Shown: positions 33,707-42,617 of the stretch, in pieces | How positions within the stretch are numbered: the first letter of the stretch is position 1 | Layout: each line of letters begins with the position of its first letter | Origin: Nocardia pneumoniae NBRC 100136 | GTDB lineage: Bacteria; Actinomycetota; Actinomycetes; Mycobacteriales; Mycobacteriaceae | Direction of reading: 5' to 3' | NCBI RefSeq assembly: GCF_000308755.1 | Contig: NZ_BAGF01000002.1 | Location: 62,001 to 126,000, forward strand | Length of the DNA: 64,000 nt | Position numbers and translations under genes: made by a program | The notes under the pieces: model-generated | Databases searched by the model: none | What the model was told of the DNA's origin: nothing | The model's input: only the letters and a program-made list of their open reading frames with translations

Positions 33707-35641
33707 ATGACCTCCCAATCCATCTTGGCAGAGCAGACCACCGAGACCCGCGCGAAGTCGCTGCTACAGCGCATCATCCTGCCCCGCCCCGGCGAACCGC
33801 TGGACGTGCGCACCCTCTACGTCGAGGAGTCGGCCACCAACGCCAGGCGCGCGCACGCCACCACCCGCACCTCGCTGTCCATCGGCGCGGAATCCGAGGT
33901 CTCGTTCTGCACCTACTTCAACGCGCTGCCCGCGAGCTACTGGCGGCGCTGGAGCATCCTGTCGTCGGTGGTGCTGCGGCTGGAACTGGCCGGCCACGGC
34001 CGGGTCGACATGTACCGGTCGAAGGCCGACGGCTCGCGCATCCACGTGCAGGGCAAGGAGTTCGCGGTCGCCGGCGGCGCCGACTCGGTGGTCGTGGAAT
34101 TCGAGACCGACCTGGGCCCGTTCGAGGACGGCGGCTGGATCTGGTTCGACATCACCACCGACACGGCGGTCACGCTGCTGTCCGGCGGCTGGTTCGCACC
34201 GGTCGAGGCGCCCGGCGAAGGCAGCATCGCGGTCGGCATGCCCACCTTCAACCGGCCGACCGACGCGGTGAAGACCCTGGCCGCCCTCGGCTCGGACCCG
34301 CTGGTGCTGGAGAAGATCGAGGCCGTCATCATCCCCGACCAGGGCACCAAGAAGGTGGTGGACGAGCCCGGTTTCGCGGAGTCGGCCGCGGCGCTCGGCG
34401 GCAGGCTGGCCATCTACGACCAGCCCAATCTCGGCGGTTCCGGCGGCTACAGCCGGGTCATGTACGAGGCGCTGAAGAGCACCGACGCCGAGTACATCGT
34501 CTACATGGACGACGACATCGAGATCGAGCCGGACTCGATCCTGCGCGCGCTGGCCTTCGCCCGCTTCGCCAAGTCGCCGGTGCTGGTCGGCGGCCAGATG
34601 CTCAACCTGCAGGAGCGCTCGCACCTGCACGTCATGGGCGAGGTGGTCGACCGCGGCATCTTCATGTGGACGGCGGCGCCGAACGTCGAATACGACCACG
34701 ACTTCTCGAAGTACCCGCTCAAAGACCGGGACAACTCCAAGCTGCTGCACCGGCGCATCGATGTCGACTTCAACGGCTGGTGGACCTGCGTCATCCCGCG
34801 GCAGGTGGCCGAGGAACTCGGCCAGCCGCTGCCGCTGTTCCTGAAATGGGACGACGCGGAGTACGGTCTGCGCGCCCGTGCCGCCGGGTATCCCACCGTC
34901 ACGCTGCCCGGCGCAGCCGTGTGGCACATGGCCTGGAGCGACAAGGACGACGCCATCGACTGGCAGGCGTACTTCCACCTGCGCAACCGCTTGGTGGTCG
35001 CCTCGCTGCACCTGCCGGGCAACGGCCGCGGCATGGTGGTCAACACCATCAAGGCGACCCTGAAACACCTGCTCTGCCTGGAGTACTCGACGGTCGCGAT
35101 CCAGAACCTGGCCATCCGCGACTTCCTCGCCGGGCCCGAGCGGTTGTTCCAGCTGCTGCCCAGCGCGCTTGGCGCGGTGCACGAACTGCGCAAGCAGTAC
35201 CCGGACGCGGTGATCCTGCCCTCGTCCACCGAACTGCCGCTGGCCAGTCACATCGGCGTCGGCGCGGTGGGCGAGCCCGCCAACCCGATCGCCAAGGTGG
35301 TCCGGCTGGCCAAGGGAGTGGTGCACAACTTCCGCCCCGCGCGCACCGAACATCACGAGACTCCGCAGCTGAACGTGCCGACGCTGGACGCACGGTGGTT
35401 CCTGCTCTCCCAGGTCGACGGCGTCACCGTCACCACGGCCGACGGCCGCGGCGTCGTCTACCGCAAGCGCGATCCGCGCCAGGCGCTGGGCCTGTTCAAG
35501 GAGGCCATGCGCCTGCGCAAGGAGTTGGCCGCGCGCTTCCCGGAGATGCAGCAGCGCTACCGCGCCGCCCACCCGCAGCTGACCAGCACCGCGGCATGGG
35601 AAAAGGTCTTCGGCATCGACACGAAGGATGGACAGCAGTGA
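33707..35641 (+). CDS. glfT2: Galactofuranosyltransferase GlfT2
   Basis: A 644-residue bifunctional polymerase that builds the galactan chain with alternating beta-1,5 and beta-1,6 galactofuranose links from UDP-Galf. An N-terminal beta-sandwich (about 1-165) precedes the GT-A domain. There the DDD motif is D268-D269-D270 (YMDDDIEIEP), the WDD motif is W381-D382-D383 and the catalytic-site His is H407 (VWHMAWSD). A C-terminal helical part follows. These correspond to the known residues of M. tuberculosis GlfT2 (Rv3808c). It starts 7 bases after glf and its stop overlaps the PAP2 start as GTGA. Confidence 0.95.
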   Translation: MTSQSILAEQTTETRAKSLLQRIILPRPGEPLDVRTLYVEESATNARRAHATTRTSLSIGAESEVSFCTYFNALPASYWRRWSILSSVVLRLELAGHGRVDMYRSKADGSRIHVQGKEFAVAGGADSVVVEFETDLGPFEDGGWIWFDITTDTAVTLLSGGWFAPVEAPGEGSIAVGMPTFNRPTDAVKTLAALGSDPLVLEKIEAVIIPDQGTKKVVDEPGFAESAAALGGRLAIYDQPNLGGSGGYSRVMYEALKSTDAEYIVYMDDDIEIEPDSILRALAFARFAKSPVLVGGQMLNLQERSHLHVMGEVVDRGIFMWTAAPNVEYDHDFSKYPLKDRDNSKLLHRRIDVDFNGWWTCVIPRQVAEELGQPLPLFLKWDDAEYGLRARAAGYPTVTLPGAAVWHMAWSDKDDAIDWQAYFHLRNRLVVASLHLPGNGRGMVVNTIKATLKHLLCLEYSTVAIQNLAIRDFLAGPERLFQLLPSALGAVHELRKQYPDAVILPSSTELPLASHIGVGAVGEPANPIAKVVRLAKGVVHNFRPARTEHHETPQLNVPTLDARWFLLSQVDGVTVTTADGRGVVYRKRDPRQALGLFKEAMRLRKELAARFPEMQQRYRAAHPQLTSTAAWEKVFGIDTKDGQQ

Positions 35642-36276
35642 GTCTCGGAGCCAGCGCGGCCGACGACGCGGCCGTGCACCTGCCGCCGCAGAGCGCCAAC
35701 GGCCACGGCGGCCCGGTGTACGCGGAGCCCACGCAGGCGCCGACGCCGCCGCCCGAGGTCGCGATCATCAACGCCGTGCAGGCCACGCTCGGGAACAAGC
35801 CCGCCGTGGTCTCCGCCGCGCGGGGCATGTCGCATTTCGGCGAGCACGCGCTCGGCTGGATCGGCATCGCGGCGGCCGGCTGGCTGCTGGACAAGCCGAG
35901 GCGCAGGCAGTGGGCCGGTGTCGCGGTCGGCGCGGTCGGCGCGCACGCGGCCTCGATCGTCATCAAGCGCGTCGTCCGGCGGCCGCGCCCGAACGATCCG
36001 TCGGTGCAGGTCAACGTCGGAACGCCGAGCAAACTGAGTTTCCCGTCCTCGCACGCGACCTCGACTACGGCGGCGGCCGTGTTGCTCGGCAGATTGACCG
36101 GGCTACCCTTGCCTGCGGTGCTCGTTCCCCCGATGCTGCTTTCCCGAGTGGTCCTGGGGGTGCACTATCCCTCCGACGTGCTCGCCGGTTCCGCGCTCGG
36201 TGCCGCGTCCGCCGCTGCCCTGCTTGCCGCCGAAAAGAGACTTGATAGTGACCGGACAAGAAAGAGCCTTGGTTGA
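35638..36276 (+). CDS. PAP2-family phosphatase (decaprenyl-phosphoryl-ribose pathway, Rv3807c-like)
   Basis: A 212-residue membrane phosphatase. The three PAP2 motifs are present: KRVVRRPRPN, PSSHATS and SRVVLGVHYPSD (the catalytic His of motif 3 is in VHYPSD). The N-terminal 45 residues are Pro/Ala-rich and cytoplasmic. The position between glfT2 and ubiA matches Rv3807c, proposed to remove the 5-phosphate from decaprenyl-phosphoryl-5-phosphoribose, the product of UbiA. That gives decaprenyl-phosphoryl-ribose, which is then epimerised to the arabinose donor. Start GTG 35638 overlaps the glfT2 stop, indicating coupling. Confidence 0.88.
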   Translation: MSLGASAADDAAVHLPPQSANGHGGPVYAEPTQAPTPPPEVAIINAVQATLGNKPAVVSAARGMSHFGEHALGWIGIAAAGWLLDKPRRRQWAGVAVGAVGAHAASIVIKRVVRRPRPNDPSVQVNVGTPSKLSFPSSHATSTTAAAVLLGRLTGLPLPAVLVPPMLLSRVVLGVHYPSDVLAGSALGAASAAALLAAEKRLDSDRTRKSLG

Positions 36277-36277
36277 C

Positions 36278-37204
36278 ATGAGTGAAGAGCCGACCGGCGC
36301 CGACCTAGCCGAGGCGGTTGTCAAGGGCCCGCCCAAGACGCTGGCCGGGGGTCTGATCAAGGCTGTCCGTCCGCGGCAATGGGTGAAGAACGTCCTGGTG
36401 CTCGCCGCACCGCTGGCCGCGGGCACGGCCACCGAGGTGGACGTGCTCGCGCACGTCGGCATCGCCTTCGTGGTGTTCTGCGCGGCCGCTTCCGGCATCT
36501 ACCTGGTGAACGACGCGCTCGACGTCGAGGCCGACCGAGCGCATCCCACCAAGCGGTTCCGGCCGATCGCCGCGGGCGTGGTCCCGGTGAACCTGGCCTA
36601 CCTGCTGGCGACAGTGCTGCTCGCCGGATCCATCGCGGGATCGTTCCTCGCGTCGTGGCACCTGGCCGTGGTGATGACGGTCTACATCGGCATCCAGCTG
36701 GGTTACTGCTTCGGTCTCAAGCACCAGGCGGTGCTGGACATCTGCATCGTGTCCTCGGGCTTCCTGCTGCGCGCTGTGGCGGGCGGCGCGGCGGCGAGTA
36801 TCCCGCTGTCCCAGTGGTTCCTGCTGATCATGGCCTTCGGCTCACTGTTCATGGCCGCGGGCAAGCGTTACGCCGAACTGCAGATCGCGCTGGGCACCGG
36901 GGCCAAGATCCGCAAGTCGCTGGAGTACTACACCCCCACCTACCTGCGCTTCATCTGGACGCTCGCCGCGACCGCGGTGGTGGTGTTCTACGGGCTGTGG
37001 GCCTTCGAGCAGGACCGCGACAACCACACCGAGTGGTTCGCGATCTCGATGATCCCGTTTACCATCGCAATCCTGCGTTACGCGGTCGACGTCGATGGTG
37101 GCGAGGCCGGTGAGCCCGAAGAGATCGCGCTGGGGGACCGCGTCCTGCAGTTCCTCGCAATTGCCTGGATCGGAGCGGTAGGTGTCGCTGTCTATCTCAC
37201 CTGA
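36278..37204 (+). CDS. ubiA: Decaprenyl-phosphate phosphoribosyltransferase
   Basis: A 308-residue UbiA-superfamily membrane enzyme that transfers 5-phosphoribose from PRPP to decaprenyl phosphate, the first step toward the arabinan donor. The metal-binding motif is N78-D79-x2-D82-x3-D86 (LVNDALDVEADRAHP). The second Asp-rich motif YAVDVDGG near the C-terminus corresponds to the family's DxxxD-like element, and there are about eight to nine helices. It aligns with Rv3806c, including the RPRQWVKNVLVLAAPLAAG start. ATG 36278 sits 1 base past the PAP2 stop; GTG 36248 is a possible alternative with a better ribosome site. The 3' end overlaps aftB by 23 bases. Confidence 0.95.
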   Translation: MSEEPTGADLAEAVVKGPPKTLAGGLIKAVRPRQWVKNVLVLAAPLAAGTATEVDVLAHVGIAFVVFCAAASGIYLVNDALDVEADRAHPTKRFRPIAAGVVPVNLAYLLATVLLAGSIAGSFLASWHLAVVMTVYIGIQLGYCFGLKHQAVLDICIVSSGFLLRAVAGGAAASIPLSQWFLLIMAFGSLFMAAGKRYAELQIALGTGAKIRKSLEYYTPTYLRFIWTLAATAVVVFYGLWAFEQDRDNHTEWFAISMIPFTIAILRYAVDVDGGEAGEPEEIALGDRVLQFLAIAWIGAVGVAVYLT

Positions 37205-39146
37205 CGAGATGCTGGTAGCGGGGCGAACGGAATACGCGGGGGAGCGGCCGGCCGATGAGGCGGCACGCTCTGTGTCGCGTTTCGCGCGCCTATCCAAAGC
37301 CACTTTCGTCGGTGGGATCGCGCTCACCGTCGTCCTTTTCGCGGTCGGAGGCTGGCAGCGGCGCTGGATCGCCGACGACGGCCTCATCGTGTTGCGCACC
37401 GTCCGCAACCTGCTGGCGGGCAACGGCCCCGTCTTCAACGCGGGCGAGCGCGTCGAAGCGAACACCAGCACGGCGTGGACGTATCTGGTGTGGTTCTTCA
37501 GCTGGCTGACCCAGGCGCGGCTCGAGTACGTGGTGCTCGGCGTCGCGCTCACGGTGTCGCTGGCCGCGGTCGTGTTCGCCATGCTCGGCTCGGCACGACT
37601 GTGGGGCGGAACCCGCGCCGGACTGCTGCTGCCCGCGGGCGTGCTGGTCTACATCGCGCTGCCCCCGGCCCGCGATTACGTCACCTCCGGACTGGAGAGC
37701 GGCCTGGTGATCTGTTGGATCGGCCTGCTGTGGTGGCAGCTGATGCGGTGGAGCCAGGCGAAAACCCTTCATCTGCCCGGTCTGCTCGGCCTGGTTTTCC
37801 TCGCCGGGCTGGCCCCGCTGATCCGTCCCGAGATGACCCTGGTCGGCGCCTTGGCGCTGCTGATGATCTTCCTGGCGCCCCTGCCGGAGACCGGACTGCG
37901 CCCGATCGTGTTGCGTGCGGTGATCGTCGCCGTCGCCGGGCTGGTGCCGATGGGTTATCAGATCTGGCGCATGGGCTACTACGGCCTGCCCTACCCGAAT
38001 ACCGCTGTCGCGAAGGACGCGGGCGGCGCCAAATGGGGCCAAGGCTTCACCTACCTGTGGGATCTGGTCGGTCCGTACTTCCTGTGGGCGCCGCTGCTGG
38101 TGCTGCTGATCGCCGGTGTGGTCGCCGCACGCACCCGAGCAGATCGGACGGCGCGGGCGGACCGCGACGAAGCGCGTGGCTGGTCTGTCGGCCGGGTCAG
38201 GAGTTGGCTGCGGTCGCCGGGCGCGGTGGTCGCCATGGTGCTGGTCAGCGGATTCCTCCTCACGGTGTACGCGCTGCGGGTCGGCGGCGACTTCATGCAC
38301 GGCCGGATGCTGCTGCCGCAGCTGTTCCTGTTCCTGCTCCCGGTCGCGGTGCTGCCGATCCGGTTGCCCGTGGGCGGTGTGCGCGCGTCGACGGCCGACT
38401 GGTCCTTCGCGGTGCTCGCGGTCGCGCTCGTCGGCACCGCGGGTTGGGCGCTGTTCGCGGCGGGCACCACCGCGATCAAGACCGGTACCAAGATCACCTC
38501 GACCGGCATCGTCGACGAGCGCGTCTACTACGTGCTCAACACCGGTCACGACCATCCGATCCTGGCCGAGGACTACCTGGACTACCCGCGGGTCCGCGCG
38601 ATGGTCAACGACATCGCCGCCAGCCCGAACGGCGGTCTGCTGCTCAACTCGCCGTCGTTCATGTTCTGGTACGTCGCCCCGCCGCCGCAGCCCATTCCCG
38701 TTGGCGGCGCCGGGCACACGGTCTACTTCCTCAATTTGGGCATGACCAGCATGAACGTCCCGCTGGACGTGCACGTGATCGACCCGATGGGCCTGGCCTA
38801 CCCGCTGGCCGCGCACACCGACCGGCTGACCGACGGCCGGATCGGGCACGACAAGAGCCTGTACCCGGACTGGGTCATCGTGGACACCGGCATGGTCGAC
38901 AAGAAGCCGTGGATGCCCTGGTACCTGGACGAGAAGTGGGTGACCCAGGCGCGTACCGCGATGTCCTGCCCGGACACCCAGGCGCTGCTGATCTCCTCCC
39001 GCGATCCGCTCACCTTCGAGCGCTTCCGGCACAACCTGCGCAACGCGTTGCGGTTCGCGAAGTACCGCATCGACCGAGTGCCGAAGTACGAGATCCAGCG
39101 GTGCGGGCTGGTCGATCCGATCCCGCAGCCGGTCGCGCCGCGCTGA
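37182..39146 (+). CDS. aftB: Terminal beta-1,2-arabinofuranosyltransferase AftB
   Basis: A 654-residue GT-C fold membrane glycosyltransferase that adds the terminal beta-1,2 arabinose of the arabinan from decaprenyl-phosphoryl-arabinose. The catalytic D65-D66 pair is in RRWIADDGLIVLRTVRNLL, immediately before the signature NGPVFNAGERVEANTSTAWTYL shared with Rv3805c. About ten helices are followed by a periplasmic C-terminal domain. GTG 37182 overlaps the ubiA 3' end by 23 bases; ATG 37209 is possible. A strong terminator follows at 39205-39237, so it is the end of this transcription unit. Confidence 0.92.
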   Translation: MSLSISPDEMLVAGRTEYAGERPADEAARSVSRFARLSKATFVGGIALTVVLFAVGGWQRRWIADDGLIVLRTVRNLLAGNGPVFNAGERVEANTSTAWTYLVWFFSWLTQARLEYVVLGVALTVSLAAVVFAMLGSARLWGGTRAGLLLPAGVLVYIALPPARDYVTSGLESGLVICWIGLLWWQLMRWSQAKTLHLPGLLGLVFLAGLAPLIRPEMTLVGALALLMIFLAPLPETGLRPIVLRAVIVAVAGLVPMGYQIWRMGYYGLPYPNTAVAKDAGGAKWGQGFTYLWDLVGPYFLWAPLLVLLIAGVVAARTRADRTARADRDEARGWSVGRVRSWLRSPGAVVAMVLVSGFLLTVYALRVGGDFMHGRMLLPQLFLFLLPVAVLPIRLPVGGVRASTADWSFAVLAVALVGTAGWALFAAGTTAIKTGTKITSTGIVDERVYYVLNTGHDHPILAEDYLDYPRVRAMVNDIAASPNGGLLLNSPSFMFWYVAPPPQPIPVGGAGHTVYFLNLGMTSMNVPLDVHVIDPMGLAYPLAAHTDRLTDGRIGHDKSLYPDWVIVDTGMVDKKPWMPWYLDEKWVTQARTAMSCPDTQALLISSRDPLTFERFRHNLRNALRFAKYRIDRVPKYEIQRCGLVDPIPQPVAPR

Positions 39147-39204
39147 TAATGCCGTAGCGGTGGGCCCGAACCAGCACGCTGGAGCGGGCTCACCGTGCGA
39201 GTTC

Positions 39205-39237
39205 GATAAAGTGGCGTACGCCGCTTTATCTCTTTTT
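39205..39237 (+). terminator. Intrinsic terminator after aftB
   Basis: GATAAAGTGGCG (39205-39216) pairs with CGCCGCTTTATC (39219-39230), one G-U pair, followed by TCTTTTT (39231-39237). A true T-tract is uncommon in this genome, so this is likely a real intrinsic terminator separating the galactan-arabinan operon from the mycolyltransferases. Confidence 0.85.
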
Positions 39238-39373
39238 GATAACGCCCGCGCATCGATACCGATATACGCTACGACCGTAGGCCCGGCCGTGGCGTCCCAC
39301 CGGTCGTGGGCATCGGCGGGTTACCGTGTGGACGGCTTGCCGCTGTCGCTTGTGGAACGAAAGGTTGAAACTG

Positions 39374-40441
39374 ATGCGAGGCGTGATCGGGCGTCGTCTG
39401 AATACTCGAAGAGCAGGCTCTTGGCTCAAGCGGTCCATGCTGGTATCGCTGGCTGTTCTGCTGCCGCTCGGGGTGTCGGTGGCAGGCCCTGCCGCCCCGG
39501 CGTCCGCCGCGTTCAATCCGGACGGCTTCGACTTCTGGGTCGATTCCGAAATGGGGCCGATCAAGTCGCGCATCTTCCGTGCCGCCGACGGCAACACCGG
39601 GCGCGTGGTGTACGCGCTGGACGGCATGCGGGCGCGTAACGACCTGAGCGGCTGGGAGATCGACACCGAGGTAGCGCGCGAGCTGACCAAGTGGAACATC
39701 AACGTGGTCATGCCGGTCGGCGGTCAATCCAGCTTCTACGCCGACTGGAACGGTCCGAGCGACTTCTTCGGTCTCGGCAGCGCGGGCTCCTCCTCCAGCG
39801 GTTCGGCGAACTCGGGCTCCGGCCTGCTGACCGGTTCCGCGGGCGGCCCGGGCAAGTCCAGCACCTACAAGTGGGAAACCTTCCTCACCAACCACCTGCG
39901 CTGGGCGCTGCGCGACCGGCTCGGCTTCAACCCGAACGGCAACGGCGTGTTCGGCCTGTCCATGGGCGGCAGCGCCGCGCTCACCCTGGCGGCCTACCAC
40001 CCCGACCAATTCCGTTACGCCGGTTCGTATTCCGGGTACCTGAACATCTCCGCGCCGGGTATGCGCGAGGCGCTGCGCGTCGCCATGCTGGATGCGGGCG
40101 GCTACAACATCGACGCCATGGCGCCGCCGTGGGGCCCGCAGTGGCTGCGGATGGACCCGTTCGTCTTCGCGCCGCGGCTGAAGGCCAACAACACCCGTCT
40201 GTGGGTGTCCGCTGGCAGCGGTCTGCCGAGCGCGGCGGACGGCTTGAGCTTCAACACGGTCAACGCGATGGGGCTGGAGGCGCTGGCGCTGGCCAACACC
40301 CGCGCGTTCCAGGTCCGCATGCTGACCCTCGGCGCGAACAACGTCACCTACGACTTCCCGGCCGTTGGCGTGCACAACTGGAACTACTGGGCCGACGAGG
40401 TCTACCGGATGATCCCGGACCTGTCCGCGAACATCGGGTAG
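39374..40441 (+). CDS. fbpA: Mycolyltransferase, antigen 85-like (copy 1)
   Basis: A 355-residue secreted alpha/beta-hydrolase that moves mycolic acid between trehalose mycolates and arabinogalactan. A signal peptide at 1-47 ends in AGPAAPASAA. The nucleophile is S196 (GLSMGGSAAL), the acid is E302 and the His is H334 (VHNWNYW), as in Ag85. The MPVGGQSSFYADW and YKWETFL motifs of the family are present. An insertion rich in Ser and Gly (residues about 135-155, FGLGSAGSSSSGSANSGSG) near the substrate loop is shared in shorter form with copy 2. The gene is preceded by GAAAGG and followed by a terminator. It corresponds to Rv3804c in position. Confidence 0.92.
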   Translation: MRGVIGRRLNTRRAGSWLKRSMLVSLAVLLPLGVSVAGPAAPASAAFNPDGFDFWVDSEMGPIKSRIFRAADGNTGRVVYALDGMRARNDLSGWEIDTEVARELTKWNINVVMPVGGQSSFYADWNGPSDFFGLGSAGSSSSGSANSGSGLLTGSAGGPGKSSTYKWETFLTNHLRWALRDRLGFNPNGNGVFGLSMGGSAALTLAAYHPDQFRYAGSYSGYLNISAPGMREALRVAMLDAGGYNIDAMAPPWGPQWLRMDPFVFAPRLKANNTRLWVSAGSGLPSAADGLSFNTVNAMGLEALALANTRAFQVRMLTLGANNVTYDFPAVGVHNWNYWADEVYRMIPDLSANIG

Positions 40442-40459
40442 GCAGGCAGTAGCCGACCG

Positions 40460-40502
40460 CCGACCGCCCTGTGCCTCTGGTACAGGGCGGTCGGTCTTTT
40501 TC
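40460..40502 (+). terminator. Intrinsic terminator after mycolyltransferase copy 1
   Basis: A perfect 13-bp stem (40460-40472 with 40482-40494) is followed by TCTTTTTC. It lies 19 bases past the stop codon, so copy 1 is probably a single-gene unit. Confidence 0.85.
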
Positions 40503-40739
40503 CGGGGTCGTCCCGGATTTTCTCGGCAACGAATAGGAAGACGAAACGCTTCGGTAGTTGTGCACTGGATCACTATCCAGCAACATGAAGGCATTCGTTT
40601 CCGATTGATACGTGAACAACATGCACAGAGGTCGATTCGTCCGCTTTGTGACGGACGCCGGTCTCGGTGTCCGATAAGGGCGCCGGTGAAGATCGCTGGA
40701 TGTTTGCCGATAGGTCGCCTGAGGGAAAGGTCGAATGTG

Positions 40740-41801
40740 ATGGGAAGTGCGCGCTGGAAACGCGGTCCCGGTAGGTATCGATCAACCGGTTCGTGGTTGC
40801 GGCGGTTCGTTCTCGGTGTCGCCGTGGCAACGCTGTTACCGCTCGGAACGACCATCGCGGGCCTCGGCGCCCCGGCATCGGCGGCGTTCAACCCTGCCGC
40901 CTTCGACTTCTGGGTCGATTCACCTATGGGACCGATCAAGTCCCGGATTCTGCGCGCCGCCGACGGCAACACCGGTCGCGTCGTCTATGTGCTGGACGGC
41001 ATGCGGGCCCCGGAGAACCTGAATGGCTGGGAGATCGAGACCAACATCCCGGACGTCCTGGCCCGCAACAACATCAACGTGGTCATGCCGGTCGGCGGCA
41101 TGTCGAGTTTCTACGCCGATTGGAACGCGCCGAGTGAGTTCTTCGGCGTTCCGGCGGGCGCGGGCTCGAGCACCGGCTCCGGAATACTCGACGGGTTCGC
41201 CGGCGGACCGGGCAAGAGCTACCGGTACCAGTGGGAGACCTTCCTGACCAACAACCTGCGCTGGGCGCTGCGCGACCGGCTCGGGTTCAACCCCTACCGC
41301 AACGGCGCATTCGGCCTGTCCATGGGCGGCAGCGCCGCGCTCACCCTGGCGGCCTACCACCCGGATCAGTTCAGCTTCGCCGGCTCGTTCTCCGGCTACC
41401 TGAACATCTCCGCGCCCGGCATGCGCGAGGCGATTCGCGCGGCCATGCTGGACGCGGGCGGCTACAACGTCGACTCGATGGCGCCGCCGTGGGGCCCGCA
41501 GTGGCTGCGGATGGACCCGTTCGTCTTCGCGCCCAATCTGGTGCGCAACGGCACGCGCCTGTGGATCGCGGCGGCCAGCGGGCTGCCTTCCGCGACCGAC
41601 CCGCCGAGTTTCAACACCCTCAACGGCATGGGTCTGGAGACGCTGGCGCTGGCGAACACCCGGGCATTCCAGGTCCGGATGGCGACGCTGGGCGGCGGCA
41701 ACGCCGTCTACTCTTTCCCGCCCTTCGGCATTCACGCCTGGAACAACTGGGCCGACGAGGCGATGCGGATGATTCCGGACATGTCGGCGAACATCGGCTG
41801 A
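40740..41801 (+). CDS. Mycolyltransferase, antigen 85-like (copy 2)
   Basis: A 353-residue secreted mycolyltransferase closely related to copy 1. The signal peptide (VATLLPLGTTIAGLGAPASAA) leads into AFNPAAFDFWVDSPMGPIKSR. The triad is S194 (GLSMGGSAAL), E300 and H332 (IHAWNNW). A shorter Ser/Gly insertion (PAGAGSSTGSGILDGF) replaces that of copy 1. ATG 40740 follows GGGAAAGG; the upstream frame to 40560 lacks similarity and is rejected. The preceding 240 bases carry no gene and likely hold its own promoter. It should act on trehalose monomycolate in the cell envelope. Confidence 0.92.
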   Translation: MGSARWKRGPGRYRSTGSWLRRFVLGVAVATLLPLGTTIAGLGAPASAAFNPAAFDFWVDSPMGPIKSRILRAADGNTGRVVYVLDGMRAPENLNGWEIETNIPDVLARNNINVVMPVGGMSSFYADWNAPSEFFGVPAGAGSSTGSGILDGFAGGPGKSYRYQWETFLTNNLRWALRDRLGFNPYRNGAFGLSMGGSAALTLAAYHPDQFSFAGSFSGYLNISAPGMREAIRAAMLDAGGYNVDSMAPPWGPQWLRMDPFVFAPNLVRNGTRLWIAAASGLPSATDPPSFNTLNGMGLETLALANTRAFQVRMATLGGGNAVYSFPPFGIHAWNNWADEAMRMIPDMSANIG

Positions 41802-41808
41802 ATTTGAT

Positions 41809-41993
41809 TGCAGCGCCTGCGGCGCTGCGTGTTCGCGGCTGTGCTGGTTCGGCCGCGACTTCGTCGCGGAGTGTTCGCGGCCCACCTGTGGCTCACGTCC
41901 GAGCGACCGCCGCTGGCGACTTCGTCGCGGACGCGTCGGCCGCTCGGACGCGAGCCGGGCCGCGAACGGGCAATGCTCGGTCTCGCTTCGCTC
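41809..41993 (+). repeat. Dispersed intergenic repeat, copy A
   Basis: Starts with a small hairpin (GCAGCGCC-TGC-GGCGCTGC) followed by GTGTTCGCGGC (block 41809-41839). It also contains GACGCGAGCCGGGCCGCGAA (41947-41966) and ATGCTCGGTCTCGCTTCGCTC with one base difference to another copy (41973-41993). All three blocks recur in inverted orientation near 45.7-45.9 kb. No frame or transposase is present. It lies just past mycolyltransferase copy 2. Confidence 0.7.
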
Positions 41994-42617
41994 GAAAAGT
42001 CGTTGTCGGGACGATGTGGTTGCGAATTCCGCTCGGCAGGCTCGAGCGCGCGTCAAAGTGACGCTGGTTCAGCCGTGTGGCGGCAGGCCCTCATGGGTCG
42101 TCGAGTTGGCTCATTAGTAGCTGCGGGAGCGCGCTCAACGTGACCGGCGGGCGTTCGACGTCCAGTCGCTGCGGCTATCACAGCAGATCACGGCCTTGAT
42201 CACAGTTTGTCTCGACGCAGGAGTCCGGCTTTTGGGCTGATTGTGCACATTCGAGCCGACTCCACACCGTGGGGAGTCGCCGCTTCCAACAAGATCTCGC
42301 GTCGGTGACAGTTCCCGCCAGCGACTGAAATATCTTGGCTTTCAACACGACATCACCCTGCGAACGCGATAAGGTCACCGCACCATTACCTTGCGCAAAC
42401 GGAGGGATTTCGACCACCGGAAAGGCCCCGATCTTGCTAAAGCGAGGGGCGTCGAATATCGTCCAGCGAGCGCAAGTGTGACCAGATCGTTGTAGCGCCG
42501 TCACAGGACCGGATAGTCGGGACCGTGCTCGTGATGTGCGTCTCGTTGGCAACACGGGTGCCGCTCCGCCCTCCGGGCGGCGAGTGGCACCACAACAGCA
42601 GAAAGAGAGCAGGATTC
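41994..42617. other. Non-coding stretch between mycolyltransferases 2 and 3
   Basis: No convincing gene is seen on either strand here. Weak open frames run through it without a ribosome site or family motif. The last 80 bases (from about 42540) probably carry the promoter and leader of mycolyltransferase copy 3. The stretch is somewhat less GC-biased than its neighbours. Confidence 0.5.

Noticed and set aside
42178..42555. A 125-codon open frame on the minus strand between mycolyltransferases 2 and 3
   Set aside because: No ribosome site, no recognisable domain, and it lies in the region expected to hold the leader of copy 3.
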